Positions 27,521 to 35,999 of a stretch of 56,378 nucleotides of DNA are shown piece after piece. The notes below the pieces were generated by a model. That model was given only the letters and a program-made list of their open reading frames with translations, did no database searches and was not told where the DNA came from. Numbering within the stretch: position 1 is the first letter of the stretch; each line of letters begins with the position of its first letter. The stretch lies in NCBI RefSeq assembly GCF_020037025.1, contig NZ_JAIQLH010000081.1, forward strand, positions 1 to 56,378, in the 5' to 3' direction. This DNA comes from Streptomyces huiliensis. GTDB lineage: Bacteria; Actinomycetota; Actinomycetes; Streptomycetales; Streptomycetaceae. The translations under genes and the position numbers were made by a program.

Positions 27521-28087
27521 ATGATCCAGGGCATGGCGCTCGAGCACGCGATCCTCGTTTCCCTGCTGGAGAAGCCGGGCTCCGGCTATGAGCTGGCCCG
27601 GCGGTTCGAACGGTCCATCGGGTACTTCTGGACCGCCACCCACCAGCAGATCTACCGGGTCCTGAAGCGGATGGTGGGCGACGGCTGGATCGACGTCCGG
27701 GAGGTGGCCCAGCAGGGCCGGCCGGACAAGAAGGAGTACTCGGTGGCCGGCCCGGGCCGCGAGGTCCTCGCCCGGTGGCTGCGGGAGCCGGTGGAGCCGG
27801 AGGCGCTCCGGCACGATTTGGCGGTGAAGATCCGCGGCGTGGCCTTCGGCGATCCGGCCGAGCTGATCGACGAGGTGGAGCGGCACCGCCGGGTCCACTC
27901 CGAGCGGCTCGCCCACTACCTCGCGGGCGAGCTGCGCGACTTCACCGGCCCCGAAGCGCCCCCGGCGCTCGACACCGGCCAGGAGCTCCAGCACGCCGTC
28001 CTGCGCGGCGGCATCGCCTACGAGCGGATGACGCTCGCCTGGCTGGACGACGTCCTCGCCACCCTGCACCGCATCGGCGCCAGCTAG
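27521..28087 (+). CDS. PadR-family transcriptional regulator
   Basis: 188 residues. The winged helix-turn-helix is at about 5-85 (LEHAILVSLLEKPGSGYELA, then HQQIYRVLKRMVGDGWI), with the C-terminal vinculin-like dimerisation helices of PadR subfamily 2. Starting at 27533 (MALEHAIL) would match most relatives better, but both starts lack a strong ribosome site. It directly precedes the acyl-CoA dehydrogenase gene (41-bp gap) and probably controls both through the palindrome before its start. Confidence 0.9.
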   Translation: MIQGMALEHAILVSLLEKPGSGYELARRFERSIGYFWTATHQQIYRVLKRMVGDGWIDVREVAQQGRPDKKEYSVAGPGREVLARWLREPVEPEALRHDLAVKIRGVAFGDPAELIDEVERHRRVHSERLAHYLAGELRDFTGPEAPPALDTGQELQHAVLRGGIAYERMTLAWLDDVLATLHRIGAS

Positions 28088-28128
28088 CCCTCGTTCTCTC
28101 ATCCTCCGAGCCGGAAAGGCGTTTCCCC

Positions 28129-29856
28129 ATGGCCAAGGCCGACCCCCTGCTGTTCAACCCGCGCACCTACGACCCGGCGCACTTCGACCCCGAGACCCGC
28201 CGGCTGCTGCGCGCCACGGTCGACTGGTTCGAGGAGCGCGGCAAGCGCCGGCTGATCGAGGACTACCGTTCCCGCGCCTGGCTCGCGGACTTCCTCGCCT
28301 TCGCCGGCAAGGAGGGCCTGTTCGCGACGTTCCTCACCCCGGCCGCCGACGGGGACGGGCACGCGGACAAGCGGTGGGACACCGCCCGGATCGCCGCGCT
28401 CAACGAGATCCTCGGCTTCTACGGGCTCGACTACTGGTACGCGTGGCAGGTCACCATCCTCGGCCTCGGCCCGGTGTGGCAGAGCGAGAACGCCGCCGCC
28501 CGCACCCGTGCGGCCGAACTCCTCGACCAGGGCGAGGTGTTCGCCTTCGGCCTCTCCGAGAAGACGCACGGCGCGGACATCTACTCCACCGACATGCTGC
28601 TGACCCCCGACGGCGAGGGCGGCTTCCGGGCCACCGGCTCCAAGTACTACATCGGCAACGGCAACGCCGCGGGCCTTGTCTCGGTCTTCGGCCGCCGTAC
28701 CGACATCGAGGGCCCCGACGGCTACGTCTTCTTCGCCGCGGACAGCCGCCACCCGGCGTACCACCTGGTGAAGAACGTCGTCGACTCCTCGAAGTTCGTC
28801 AGCGAGTTCCGGCTGGCGGACTATCCGGTCCGCGCCGAGGACGTGCTGCACACCGGTCGCGCCGCCTTCGACGCGGCGCTCAACACGGTCAACGTCGGCA
28901 AGTTCAACCTCTGCACCGCCTCGATCGGCATCTGCGAGCACGCGATGTACGAGGCCGTCACCCACGCGCACAACCGCATCCTGTACGGCCGTCCGGTCAC
29001 CGCGTTCCCGCACGTCCGCCGCGAGCTGACCGACGCGTACGTCCGCCTGGTCGGGATGAAGCTGTTCAGCGACCGCGCGGTCGACTACTTCCGGTCCGCG
29101 GGACCCGACGACCGCCGCTACCTCCTCTTCAACCCGATGACGAAGATGAAGGTGACCACGGAGGGCGAGAAGGTCGTCGACCTGATGTGGGACGTCATCG
29201 CGGCCAAGGGCTTCGAGAAGGACAACTACTTCGGCCAGGCCGCCGTCGAGATCCGCAGCCTGCCGAAGCTGGAGGGAACGGTCCACGTCAACCTGGCGCT
29301 CATCCTCAAGTTCCTGCGCAACCACCTGCTGGAGCCCGCCGGTTACGAGCCCGTCCCCACCCGCCTCGACGCGGCCGACGACGCCTTCCTCTTCCGCCAG
29401 GGCCCGGCGCGCGGCCTCGGATCGATCCGCTTCCACGACTGGCGGACGGCCTTCGACGCGTACGCCCACCTGCCGAACGTCGGCCGCCTCCGCGAGCAGG
29501 CGGACGCGCTGTGCGCGTTCGTCACCACCGCCGCGCCGGACGAGGCGCAGAGCCGCGACCTCGATCTCCTGCTGTCCGTGGGCCAGTTGTTCGCGCTCGT
29601 CGTGCACGGCCAGCTGATCCTGGAGCAGGCGCGGCTGACGGAGCTGGACGAGGACGTGCTCGACGAGTTGTGCGCGGTGCTTGTGCGCGACTTCTCGGCG
29701 CATGCGGTCGAGTTGCACGGTAAGGACTCGGCGACTGAGGCGCAGCAGCGGTGGGCGCTTGGTGCGGTGCGGCGTCCGGTCGTCGATGAGGGGCGCTCCG
29801 CGCGGGTGTGGGAGCGGGTCGAGGCGCTGTCCGGGGCGTACGAGATGGCGCCGTAG
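28129..29856 (+). CDS. Acyl-CoA dehydrogenase family flavoprotein
   Basis: 575 residues from the ATG at 28129, with GGAAAGG about 8 nt upstream. FAFGLSEKTHGADIYSTD and GFRATGSKYYIGNGN are the FAD/substrate-binding segments of acyl-CoA dehydrogenases, followed by the helical C-terminal half with ILYGRPVTAFPHVRRELTDA. The usual length is about 380; this is a long variant with an extended C-terminus, as in very-long-chain and some mycobacterial enzymes. It probably introduces a double bond into an acyl-CoA, with FAD. It is cotranscribed with PadR. Substrate chain unknown. Confidence 0.9.
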   Translation: MAKADPLLFNPRTYDPAHFDPETRRLLRATVDWFEERGKRRLIEDYRSRAWLADFLAFAGKEGLFATFLTPAADGDGHADKRWDTARIAALNEILGFYGLDYWYAWQVTILGLGPVWQSENAAARTRAAELLDQGEVFAFGLSEKTHGADIYSTDMLLTPDGEGGFRATGSKYYIGNGNAAGLVSVFGRRTDIEGPDGYVFFAADSRHPAYHLVKNVVDSSKFVSEFRLADYPVRAEDVLHTGRAAFDAALNTVNVGKFNLCTASIGICEHAMYEAVTHAHNRILYGRPVTAFPHVRRELTDAYVRLVGMKLFSDRAVDYFRSAGPDDRRYLLFNPMTKMKVTTEGEKVVDLMWDVIAAKGFEKDNYFGQAAVEIRSLPKLEGTVHVNLALILKFLRNHLLEPAGYEPVPTRLDAADDAFLFRQGPARGLGSIRFHDWRTAFDAYAHLPNVGRLREQADALCAFVTTAAPDEAQSRDLDLLLSVGQLFALVVHGQLILEQARLTELDEDVLDELCAVLVRDFSAHAVELHGKDSATEAQQRWALGAVRRPVVDEGRSARVWERVEALSGAYEMAP

Positions 29857-29904
29857 GCGGCGCCTGCGGCGGGCTGTGCCCCGGTCCCGCCCCTTCGCCG
29901 ATTC

Positions 29905-29996
29905 CTGGGGCTGCGCCCCAGACCCCTTGTCCTCAAACGCCGGACGGGCTGGATTACCAGCCCGTCCGGCGTTTGAGGACAGCGCCCGAAGGGCGC
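29905..29996. terminator. Triple-hairpin bidirectional terminator with dispersed repeat
   Basis: Three consecutive hairpins lie between the convergent ACAD and MFS genes: 29905-29921 (CTGGGGC arms), 29928-29981 (perfect 25-bp arms, loop ATTA) and 29982-29996 (GCGCCC arms). The middle one contains the 14-bp core CGCCGGACGGGCTG in both orientations, which recurs at 37582-37595 and 53157-53170. Confidence 0.88.
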
Positions 29997-30015
29997 TTCG
30001 GGGGTCTGCGACCCC

Positions 30016-31182
30016 TCAGCCACCCACCGGCGTCCACCGGATGCGCGTGCTGCACAAGGCCACCACACCCGCCGCCACCGCGACAGCGGCGAACCCCCAG
30101 ACGAGACCGCTCGCGCCGGCGATGAAGCCGATGAGGGGCGGTCCGGCGAGCAGGCCGGTGGTGCCCATGGCGGCGACCAGGGTCAGGGAGTCGGAGCCCT
30201 GCCGGGCCGCCGCCGCGTAGACGCAGGGGGTGACGGCGGCGATGCCCAGGCCGACGCAGGCGAAGCCGGCGAGGGCAGCCGCCACGCCGCCGCTCAGCAG
30301 TGCGAAGGCGAGCCCGGCGGCGGCGAGGGCGCTGCCGAGGAGGACGACGCGGCCGTCGCCCCAGCGGTCGCGCCAGCCGTCGGCGAAGAGGCGGGCGACG
30401 ACCATCATGCCGGAGACGACGGCGATGCCGAGGGGCGCGAGGCCGGCGGACGCGTCGGCGACGTCCTTCATGTAGAGGGTGGACCAGTCGTTCATGGCGC
30501 CCTCGGTGACGGTGCCGAAGGCCATGGCGCAGCACATCCAGAGGGTGACCCGGGACGGCAGGGACCGCCGTCCGCCGCGCGTCCTCTTCTCGGCGGCCTC
30601 CTGCGGCTGCTCCTCCGTGAGGAGTCCGTTCCACGCGGACGCGTTGAGCAGGACGAGGAGGGCGGCGGCCACGCCGAAGTGCGCCATCACCGAAGAGGTC
30701 ACGGCGGTCATGCCGGAGGCGAGGAGGGCGGCGAGCAGCGAGCCGCCGCTGAACGTCGCGTGCAACCGGGCCATGGCCGTGCGCTCGAACTTCACTTCGA
30801 GGGCCGCGCCTTGGGCGTTCATGGCGACGTTCAGGCAGCCGACGCAGACCCCGTCCACGCCCAGGACCAGCAGCGCGACCGGGTAGTTCGGAGCCGCGGC
30901 CAGGGCCGGGAGGAGCAGGGCCAAGGCGAGTTGTGACAGCAGGGCGAGCCGCCGCGAGCCCAGTCGCTTCATCAGCAGCGCCACCAGGGGGAACGACACC
31001 GCCGCGCCGATCCCGGCGGCCATGAGCAGGACGCCGACCTCGGCCGCGGACAGGCCGAGGTCCGTCTTGAGGGCCGGGATCCGCGCGGCCCAGGTGGCGT
31101 ACTGGAAGCCGAGGGAGCAGAACAGCGCGACGATCGCCAACTGGGCGCGCTGGAAGGGGTCGTGGAGACGGAACACGTACAT
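30016..31182 (-). CDS. MFS transporter closing a biosynthetic operon
   Basis: 388 residues with about 12 hydrophobic segments, FQYATWAARIPALK near the N-terminus and MNAQGAALE after helix 4, the pattern of the YbjJ/fucose-permease-like MFS branch. In actinobacteria these often export small polar products. It is the last gene of a five-gene minus-strand operon; its ATG overlaps the GNAT stop by one base (TGATG). A probable exporter or self-resistance pump for the operon product. It ends 20 bp from the triple hairpin. Confidence 0.88.
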   Translation of the reverse strand: MYVFRLHDPFQRAQLAIVALFCSLGFQYATWAARIPALKTDLGLSAAEVGVLLMAAGIGAAVSFPLVALLMKRLGSRRLALLSQLALALLLPALAAAPNYPVALLVLGVDGVCVGCLNVAMNAQGAALEVKFERTAMARLHATFSGGSLLAALLASGMTAVTSSVMAHFGVAAALLVLLNASAWNGLLTEEQPQEAAEKRTRGGRRSLPSRVTLWMCCAMAFGTVTEGAMNDWSTLYMKDVADASAGLAPLGIAVVSGMMVVARLFADGWRDRWGDGRVVLLGSALAAAGLAFALLSGGVAAALAGFACVGLGIAAVTPCVYAAAARQGSDSLTLVAAMGTTGLLAGPPLIGFIAGASGLVWGFAAVAVAAGVVALCSTRIRWTPVGG

Positions 31183-31763
31183 CAGCTCGCTTCGTGGTGC
31201 ACGGACGGGCCGCCGTGCGGCGCCGTCCCGCCCGGTTCGGGGTCCCCGGCGCCGTCGGCGGGCACCGGCCGGGACATGTAGACGGCGTGGGGGCCGTAGC
31301 CGTCGGGCAGGGCCACGTCGGGGTGGGCGGTGAAGCCACGGGCCGACCAGAACGCCTCGCTGCCGCCGACGGAGACGAGCGAGATCCGCTCGTGCTCCCG
31401 CGCCCGGGCGGTGCGGGTGAGGTGCAGCAGCAGGTGCCGGGCCAGTCCCCTGCGGCGCAGGTGGGGGGCGACGACGATGTCGTGCAAGTGCAGGTTGGCG
31501 GACGGGTCCGCAGGGCCGTCCGGCGCCTCGGGCCGGGTCAGGTCCGGGCAGCGGAAGGCCGGGTAGGGCAGGGCCAGCAGGTAGCCGGCCGGCCGGGAGT
31601 CGACGTCCAGGACGAAGCAGGTGTCCGGGGAGGCGTCCGCGCGGGACCGCAGCGCGGCGCGCCCCTCGGAGAGGCCGAGCGCGGTGTAGGCGTCGGCCTC
31701 AAGCGCCACGACGGCGTCCCAGTCGCGTTCGGCGATGCCGCGGACGCGGATGCCGCCGCTCAC
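31182..31763 (-). CDS. GNAT acetyltransferase of the PhyH/decarboxylase operon
   Basis: 193 residues; the GTG at 31763 overlaps the decarboxylase stop (GTGA). The acetyl-CoA motif reads LHDIVVAPHLRRRGLARHLL (Arg-Arg-Arg-Gly-Leu-Ala loop), then SLVSVGGSEAFWSARGF. A His/Pro/Gly-rich tail of about 25 residues ends the chain. It may acetylate the amine produced by the neighbouring decarboxylase, or act as self-protection. Position 4 of 5 in a translationally coupled operon. Confidence 0.88.
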   Translation of the reverse strand: MSGGIRVRGIAERDWDAVVALEADAYTALGLSEGRAALRSRADASPDTCFVLDVDSRPAGYLLALPYPAFRCPDLTRPEAPDGPADPSANLHLHDIVVAPHLRRRGLARHLLLHLTRTARAREHERISLVSVGGSEAFWSARGFTAHPDVALPDGYGPHAVYMSRPVPADGAGDPEPGGTAPHGGPSVHHEAS

Positions 31764-32980
31764 CGCGCCCACTCCGCTCCGCCGTCCGGGGCGCCGGCGC
31801 AGGTGTACGGCAGCGGGGCGATCCCGTTGAAGCCCTGGGTCATGTAGCTGGTCGCGTAGGCGCCGCAGGACAGCACCCAGACGGGGTCGCCGGAGGCCAG
31901 GTCGCGTGGCACCTCGACGGGCGCGTGCCCGGGCGTGTGGGCGTCGTCGCTGTCGCAGGTGGGTCCGGCGAGGACGGCGCGGACGTACCCGGCGTCGCGC
32001 CGCCCGGGGAAGACCAGCCGGTACTGGAGCGCGTCCATCTCGTACAGGCCGTTGAACTTGCCGACGCTCAGGTACAGCCAGTGCTGCCGGGTGCCGTCCG
32101 GCCGGGGGCGTTCGGCGAGGCGGACGACGTGGGCCCGGACGGCGCCGTGGTCGGCGACGAGGTGGCGTCCGGGTTCGATGACGAAGTCCAGCGGCGCGCC
32201 GTGGCTCCGCCGCAGCGCGGCCGTGCCCTCGCGGACGGCCGCGAAGATGGCGTCCAGCGGCGGGTCGAGGGGCATGCCCTGGCGGTCGAGGTAGCCGAGG
32301 GCGGGCAGGCCGCCGCCGAGGTTGACGTGGTCCAGGGTGATGCCGCGCCCGCGCAGGGCCGCCAGTACCGCGCCGAGGACCCTCAGCGCCTCGCGCCACG
32401 CCTCGGCCGTCATCTGCTGGGAGCCGACGTGCACGGAGAGGCCGGACGGGGTCAGGCCGAGCTCGCGGGCGCGTTCCAGTACGCGGACGGCCTGGCCGGG
32501 CGGGCAGCCGAACTTGTGGGTGAGGCCCCACAGCGCCCCTTCCCCGCTGGTCGCCACGCGGCAGAAGACGCGGGCGCCGGGGGCGTGCCGGGCGATGGCG
32601 GCGACGTCCTCCAGGCTGTCGGTGGCGAAGTCGCGGATGCCGAGCCGGTGGGCGTGGGCGATGTCCCGGTCGGACTTGACGGTGTTGCCGTAGTGGATCC
32701 GGTTTACCGGTACGCCCGCCCGGAGTGCCTGTTCCATCTCCGGCGGGCTCGCGGCGTCGGCTCCGGCGCCCGCGCGGGCCAGGGTGGCGAGCACCTCGTC
32801 GACCGGGCACGCCTTCATGGCGAACCGGATTTCCACGCCCGGGAGTTGGCGGCACAGCTCGGCGTAGCGGGCGCGGATGCCGTCGAGGTCGAAGACGATC
32901 CGGTCCTCGTCGGCGGCGGCGAGCGCGGCGAAGAGCGGGGTGGCGGCAGGGCTGTCGCACAGAGTCGTCGTGGTGCTCAT
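31760..32980 (-). CDS. Type III PLP decarboxylase (ornithine/DAP/lysine decarboxylase fold)
   Basis: 406 residues with the alanine-racemase-fold decarboxylase signature: Lys56 in RFAMKACP binds PLP, HVGSQ at 184-188, the glycine loop GGG at 222-224, EPGR at 269-272 for the phosphate, and CDSDD at 342-346 with the second-subunit catalytic Cys. CDSxD is the ornithine-type form, so a basic or modified basic amino acid is a likely substrate. Its ATGA overlaps the preceding gene's stop by 4 bp and it overlaps the following GNAT by 4 bp. It probably makes the amine scaffold of the operon product. Confidence 0.92.
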   Translation of the reverse strand: MSTTTTLCDSPAATPLFAALAAADEDRIVFDLDGIRARYAELCRQLPGVEIRFAMKACPVDEVLATLARAGAGADAASPPEMEQALRAGVPVNRIHYGNTVKSDRDIAHAHRLGIRDFATDSLEDVAAIARHAPGARVFCRVATSGEGALWGLTHKFGCPPGQAVRVLERARELGLTPSGLSVHVGSQQMTAEAWREALRVLGAVLAALRGRGITLDHVNLGGGLPALGYLDRQGMPLDPPLDAIFAAVREGTAALRRSHGAPLDFVIEPGRHLVADHGAVRAHVVRLAERPRPDGTRQHWLYLSVGKFNGLYEMDALQYRLVFPGRRDAGYVRAVLAGPTCDSDDAHTPGHAPVEVPRDLASGDPVWVLSCGAYATSYMTQGFNGIAPLPYTCAGAPDGGAEWAR

Positions 32981-34317
32981 CGGGGCCGTCCCGACGGGGT
33001 CCGGACGACGGGGGTGGTGCGGACGACGGGGGTGGTGCGGGCGGCGCGGACCAGGGCCTCCCACGCCTCGGTGAGCAGGGCGAAGTCCTCGATGTCGCGC
33101 CGGGCCTCGTCGAGGAGGCGTTCGCGGCGGCCGGCCAGCAGGTCGGCGACCTCGGCGTACCGGCCGCCGAGGCGGCGGTAGGCGGCGCCGAGGGCGTCGA
33201 GCCGTCGGACGCTCCCGGCCCGGTCGAGGCCGGCGCTCTCGCGGGCGAGCGCGGCGACGGCGGACGCCCGGACCCGCCCCCGGTCGTCGAGGAGCGCGTC
33301 GCCGGCCTCGGCCATGCGGGCGTAGACGGCGTTGAAGTAGAGCATGGAGAGCAGGAACTTGGCGTAGCGCAGCTGGTAGGCCGCGAAGCCGGTGTCGGTG
33401 CGGCGCTCGCCGGTGTAGTAGTTGACGATGTGTCGGTTGTGCAGGACACCGGGGAGTCCGGCGTCGTGGACGAGGTGGATGAGGAAGTAGTCGCTGCCGA
33501 TGGTGTCGGTGGCGGGCGGCAGCGGTACGCGTTCGTGGACGTCGTGGAAGGCGATGTTGCACATGTCGACGCGCATCGGGTCGACGAGGGTGAGCAGGGA
33601 GCGGTCGCCGCGGAAGGGCTCCGTGCCGGCGCCGCGGAAGGACTCGGCGACGAGGTCGCGCTTCTGCTCGTCGGTCCAGTCCTCGGGCGCCCAGAGGCTG
33701 ACCACGTCGTGGTAGGCGGCGGGGTCGAGGGTCTCGATCTCGCTTATGTCGACGGAGAGTTCGCCGATGAACGAGGCGCCGACCATGGCGATCCGGCGAT
33801 CCAGGTGCTCCGGGGCGAGGGCCGTCGCGGTGACGTCGGCGCCGGCGTCCGCGGCACGCCGGCCCAGGGACGTGAGCTCGTGGTGGATCGGGTACACCGG
33901 TTCGCCGTCGAGGGTCTGGTAGCGGCTGTCGGAGTCCCTGCGGTGGACGGACGCGCAGCCGAGCGCGGCGGCGAGGAGGAACGCGCGGTTGGTGCAGGCG
34001 CCGTAGGAGAGGCGGTCCGGGAGCATCAGGTCGAGCAGCAGCTCGGGCTTGGGCCCGCCGGCGTCCGTGACGACGCGGTGGAGGAAGTCCCGCTGCGCGG
34101 CCTCGTCGAGGTGGTGGGCCGTGATGCGGGGGTGCGCGGGGAGCCGGCGGACGGCCTCGGCGTGCGCGGCGGCGTCGGCGGGTGCGCAGGAGTCGAGGAC
34201 GAGGAGGTGGACCTCGACGTCGAAGTGCTCGACGGCGTAGGCGGCTTCGCGGCCGAGGGCGGCGATGGTCTCGGCGCAGGGCCGGTTGGTGGGCAGGGTC
34301 AGACAGATTCCGCGCAT
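32977..34317 (-). CDS. GT-A-like protein of unknown function (DUF6271-type)
   Basis: 446 residues beginning MRGICLTLPTNRPCAETIAA, like other actinobacterial proteins I associate with DUF6271. A Rossmann-like first half contains RRDSDSRY at 126-133, a DxD pair (Asp128, Asp130) that in GT-A glycosyltransferases binds the metal and nucleotide sugar. The second half is helical. No membrane segment. GAGGAAGAG precedes the ATG. It overlaps the PhyH gene by 19 bp and the decarboxylase gene by 4. The last 30 residues include TTPVVR repeated, from an 18-bp tandem repeat. A glycosyl- or aminoacyl-transfer role is inference only. Confidence 0.78.
   Translation of the reverse strand: MRGICLTLPTNRPCAETIAALGREAAYAVEHFDVEVHLLVLDSCAPADAAAHAEAVRRLPAHPRITAHHLDEAAQRDFLHRVVTDAGGPKPELLLDLMLPDRLSYGACTNRAFLLAAALGCASVHRRDSDSRYQTLDGEPVYPIHHELTSLGRRAADAGADVTATALAPEHLDRRIAMVGASFIGELSVDISEIETLDPAAYHDVVSLWAPEDWTDEQKRDLVAESFRGAGTEPFRGDRSLLTLVDPMRVDMCNIAFHDVHERVPLPPATDTIGSDYFLIHLVHDAGLPGVLHNRHIVNYYTGERRTDTGFAAYQLRYAKFLLSMLYFNAVYARMAEAGDALLDDRGRVRASAVAALARESAGLDRAGSVRRLDALGAAYRRLGGRYAEVADLLAGRRERLLDEARRDIEDFALLTEAWEALVRAARTTPVVRTTPVVRTPSGRPR
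33003..33038. repeat. 18-bp tandem duplication near the 3' end of the GT-A-like gene
   Basis: GGACGACGGGGGTGGTGC occurs twice in a row at 33003-33020 and 33021-33038. In frame it repeats TTPVVR in the protein tail, so copy-number change would not break the gene. Confidence 0.8.
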
Positions 34318-35450
34318 ATCTCTTCCTCGTTGGACCGGCCCGACTCGGCGGCCGTCACGGCGTCGGCGGTCGTGGCGTCGACGGGGTCGGCGCCGGCGGT
34401 GGCCGACCCGGCCGGCCCGGCCTCCCCGGCCGGCCCGCCGTGCCAGGACCGCAGGCCCAGCAATCTGGCGCCCAGGTCGTTCAGTTCGGCCCGCCCGTAC
34501 CGCAGGGACTCGTGCCGGTGCGCGTCGCCGAGGAGGGTGGCGTTCCACTCCGGGGTGGCGAGGTCGCGCCAGGAGGTGATCCGGGACGCGCGCAGGGCGC
34601 GGTGGTTCTCCAGCGCGGGCATCATGGACAGGTACTGGACGGCGCGCACCCCGTCCTCGGAGGTGTTGGGCGCCACCCCGTGGGCCAGCAGGCCGTTCCA
34701 GATGAGGAGGTCACCGGCGCGCAGTTCGGGGCGGACGACGGGCATGTCGTCGCGGTCGATGCGGGGCCGGATGGGGTCACGGCCGTCGGGCTGGAGGGCC
34801 TTCCAGCGGTCGAACCGGCGGAAGAGTTCGGGGCAGCACTGGAAGCCGCCGACGTCGGGCCGGGTGTCGTCGAGGGCGATGATGCCCTGGACGCGCTGCG
34901 GGAGGATGCCCTGGGTGGTGTCGACGTCCCAGTGCAGTTCGATGTCGAAGCCGCGTTCACGGTGCTCGATCAGGGACCGGGAGCGGTTGCGGACGTTGGG
35001 TGGGTTGAGGTTGAGCCGGTCCAGGGTGACCCACAGCTCTTCGCAGTCCCACACGTCGACGAAGGCGTCGTAGACCCGCCGGGTCTGCCGGCTGTCCCAG
35101 ATGAGCTGGTGGTGGTAGGCCTCGACGAAGCCGTAGACGTGGAGTTCCCGGTCCAGGTCGGAGCGCCACGCGCGGTCCTGGTACCAGGTGTCGGGGCGGT
35201 CGGGGTCCATGCCCTGGAAGTCCCAGGCGAAGTCGAGGAGGCGCCGGGCGGCGGCCGCGGGGATCGCCTCGCGGACGACGACGTAGCCGTAGGTCTGCCA
35301 GAAGACGAAGTCCTCCTCGGACAGCACTCTGAGGGGACGTCTCTTCTGAAGGTCCCTCAACTGGGTGCGGGCCAGGTAGGTTTCGCCGTCCGCGCTGAAG
35401 TAGGGGACGTCGGTGACGGCTCGGTGGAGGTAGGGCTCGGCGGTCGGCAT
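34299..35450 (-). CDS. Phytanoyl-CoA dioxygenase family Fe(II)/2-oxoglutarate oxygenase
   Basis: 383 residues. The iron triad is His173-x-Asp175 (LHWDVD) and His257 (LLAHGVAPN), with Arg269 placed to bind 2-oxoglutarate, all in the PhyH-like order. Such enzymes hydroxylate or halogenate small substrates, often free or carrier-bound amino acids in Streptomyces. The ATG at 35450 has GGAG 8 nt upstream. It is first in the five-gene operon, overlapping the GT-A-like gene by 19 bp. A DasR-like site and a TTGACA hexamer lie about 270-300 bp upstream. The likely role is hydroxylating the amino acid that is decarboxylated and acetylated downstream. Confidence 0.9.
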   Translation of the reverse strand: MPTAEPYLHRAVTDVPYFSADGETYLARTQLRDLQKRRPLRVLSEEDFVFWQTYGYVVVREAIPAAAARRLLDFAWDFQGMDPDRPDTWYQDRAWRSDLDRELHVYGFVEAYHHQLIWDSRQTRRVYDAFVDVWDCEELWVTLDRLNLNPPNVRNRSRSLIEHRERGFDIELHWDVDTTQGILPQRVQGIIALDDTRPDVGGFQCCPELFRRFDRWKALQPDGRDPIRPRIDRDDMPVVRPELRAGDLLIWNGLLAHGVAPNTSEDGVRAVQYLSMMPALENHRALRASRITSWRDLATPEWNATLLGDAHRHESLRYGRAELNDLGARLLGLRSWHGGPAGEAGPAGSATAGADPVDATTADAVTAAESGRSNEEEICAESV

Positions 35451-35721
35451 GCGGTACTCCGGATCCTTTCTGTCGCCCCCCGGATCTGGGAACGCCAACG
35501 GTGCACGGCGGGGGCGCGCGGCCGGTGCCGGGACGTGCCGGGGCAGGCCTTCGCGCGCGGTGGGTACGGGTGGTGGTGGGTCGCGGCTCGGCTACCGCTC
35601 CGGGAGCGGCGTCCGCCTCGGGCCGTGATCCCGGGCGGCGTCCGGGGACGGGTGAGTCCGTGTCGGTTCTTCCGGGCCGCGCGCCTCACGCGCCCCACGC
35701 TGTATGTGCACCCGATCAAGG

Positions 35722-35733
35722 TGGACTAGACCA
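35722..35733. promoter_or_regulatory. DasR-responsive element candidate, operon side
   Basis: TGGACTAGACCA differs at one base from the DasR core TGGTCTAGACCA. It lies 8 bp downstream of a minus-strand TTGACA, a position suited to blocking transcription of the PhyH operon. Confidence 0.6.
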
Positions 35734-35765
35734 ACTCAGAATGTCAACATCCGAATTGAGATCAT

Positions 35766-35779
35766 TCACTCGCGAGTGA
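35766..35779. promoter_or_regulatory. Perfect 14-bp palindrome
   Basis: TCACTCGCGAGTGA, 7-bp arms with no spacer, just upstream of the minus-strand TTGACA hexamer. It may bind a second regulator; I cannot name it. Confidence 0.4.
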
Positions 35780-35914
35780 TCCATTCGCCCGCTCTGGGCG
35801 GACGTGGTGAGGCCGCGTCAGACCGCGGATCATCTTCCCATACGCGGACGTTGCACGCCCAAACGCCGCCGGTCGACCTCTTGACAGATGCGGTTACCCT
35901 AGGCGCACCCTTGT

Positions 35915-35926
35915 TGGTCTATACCA
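35915..35926. promoter_or_regulatory. DasR-responsive element candidate, GH3 side
   Basis: TGGTCTATACCA, one mismatch from the DasR core, flanked symmetrically (TTGG...CCAA). It lies 74 bp before the start of the beta-N-acetylglucosaminidase gene, a typical DasR-regulon type of gene. Confidence 0.68.
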
Positions 35927-35999
35927 ACTCCGGCGAGGGGTGTCGCCGCCGTTCCGCCGACGCCCGCGCCGGCCGCCCCCCTCCGAAAGGCACCGGCCG

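Larger units (their letters stand above)
35451..35999. promoter_or_regulatory. Divergent control region between biosynthetic operon and GH3 gene
   Basis: 549 bp without a gene. It contains two DasR-like palindromes (35722-35733, 35915-35926), a perfect palindrome (35766-35779), and a TTGACA hexamer next to each dre: on the minus strand at 35747-35742 and on the plus strand at 35881-35886. The stretch 35720-35930 is clearly less GC-rich than its surroundings. Matching -10 boxes are poor. Confidence 0.55.
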
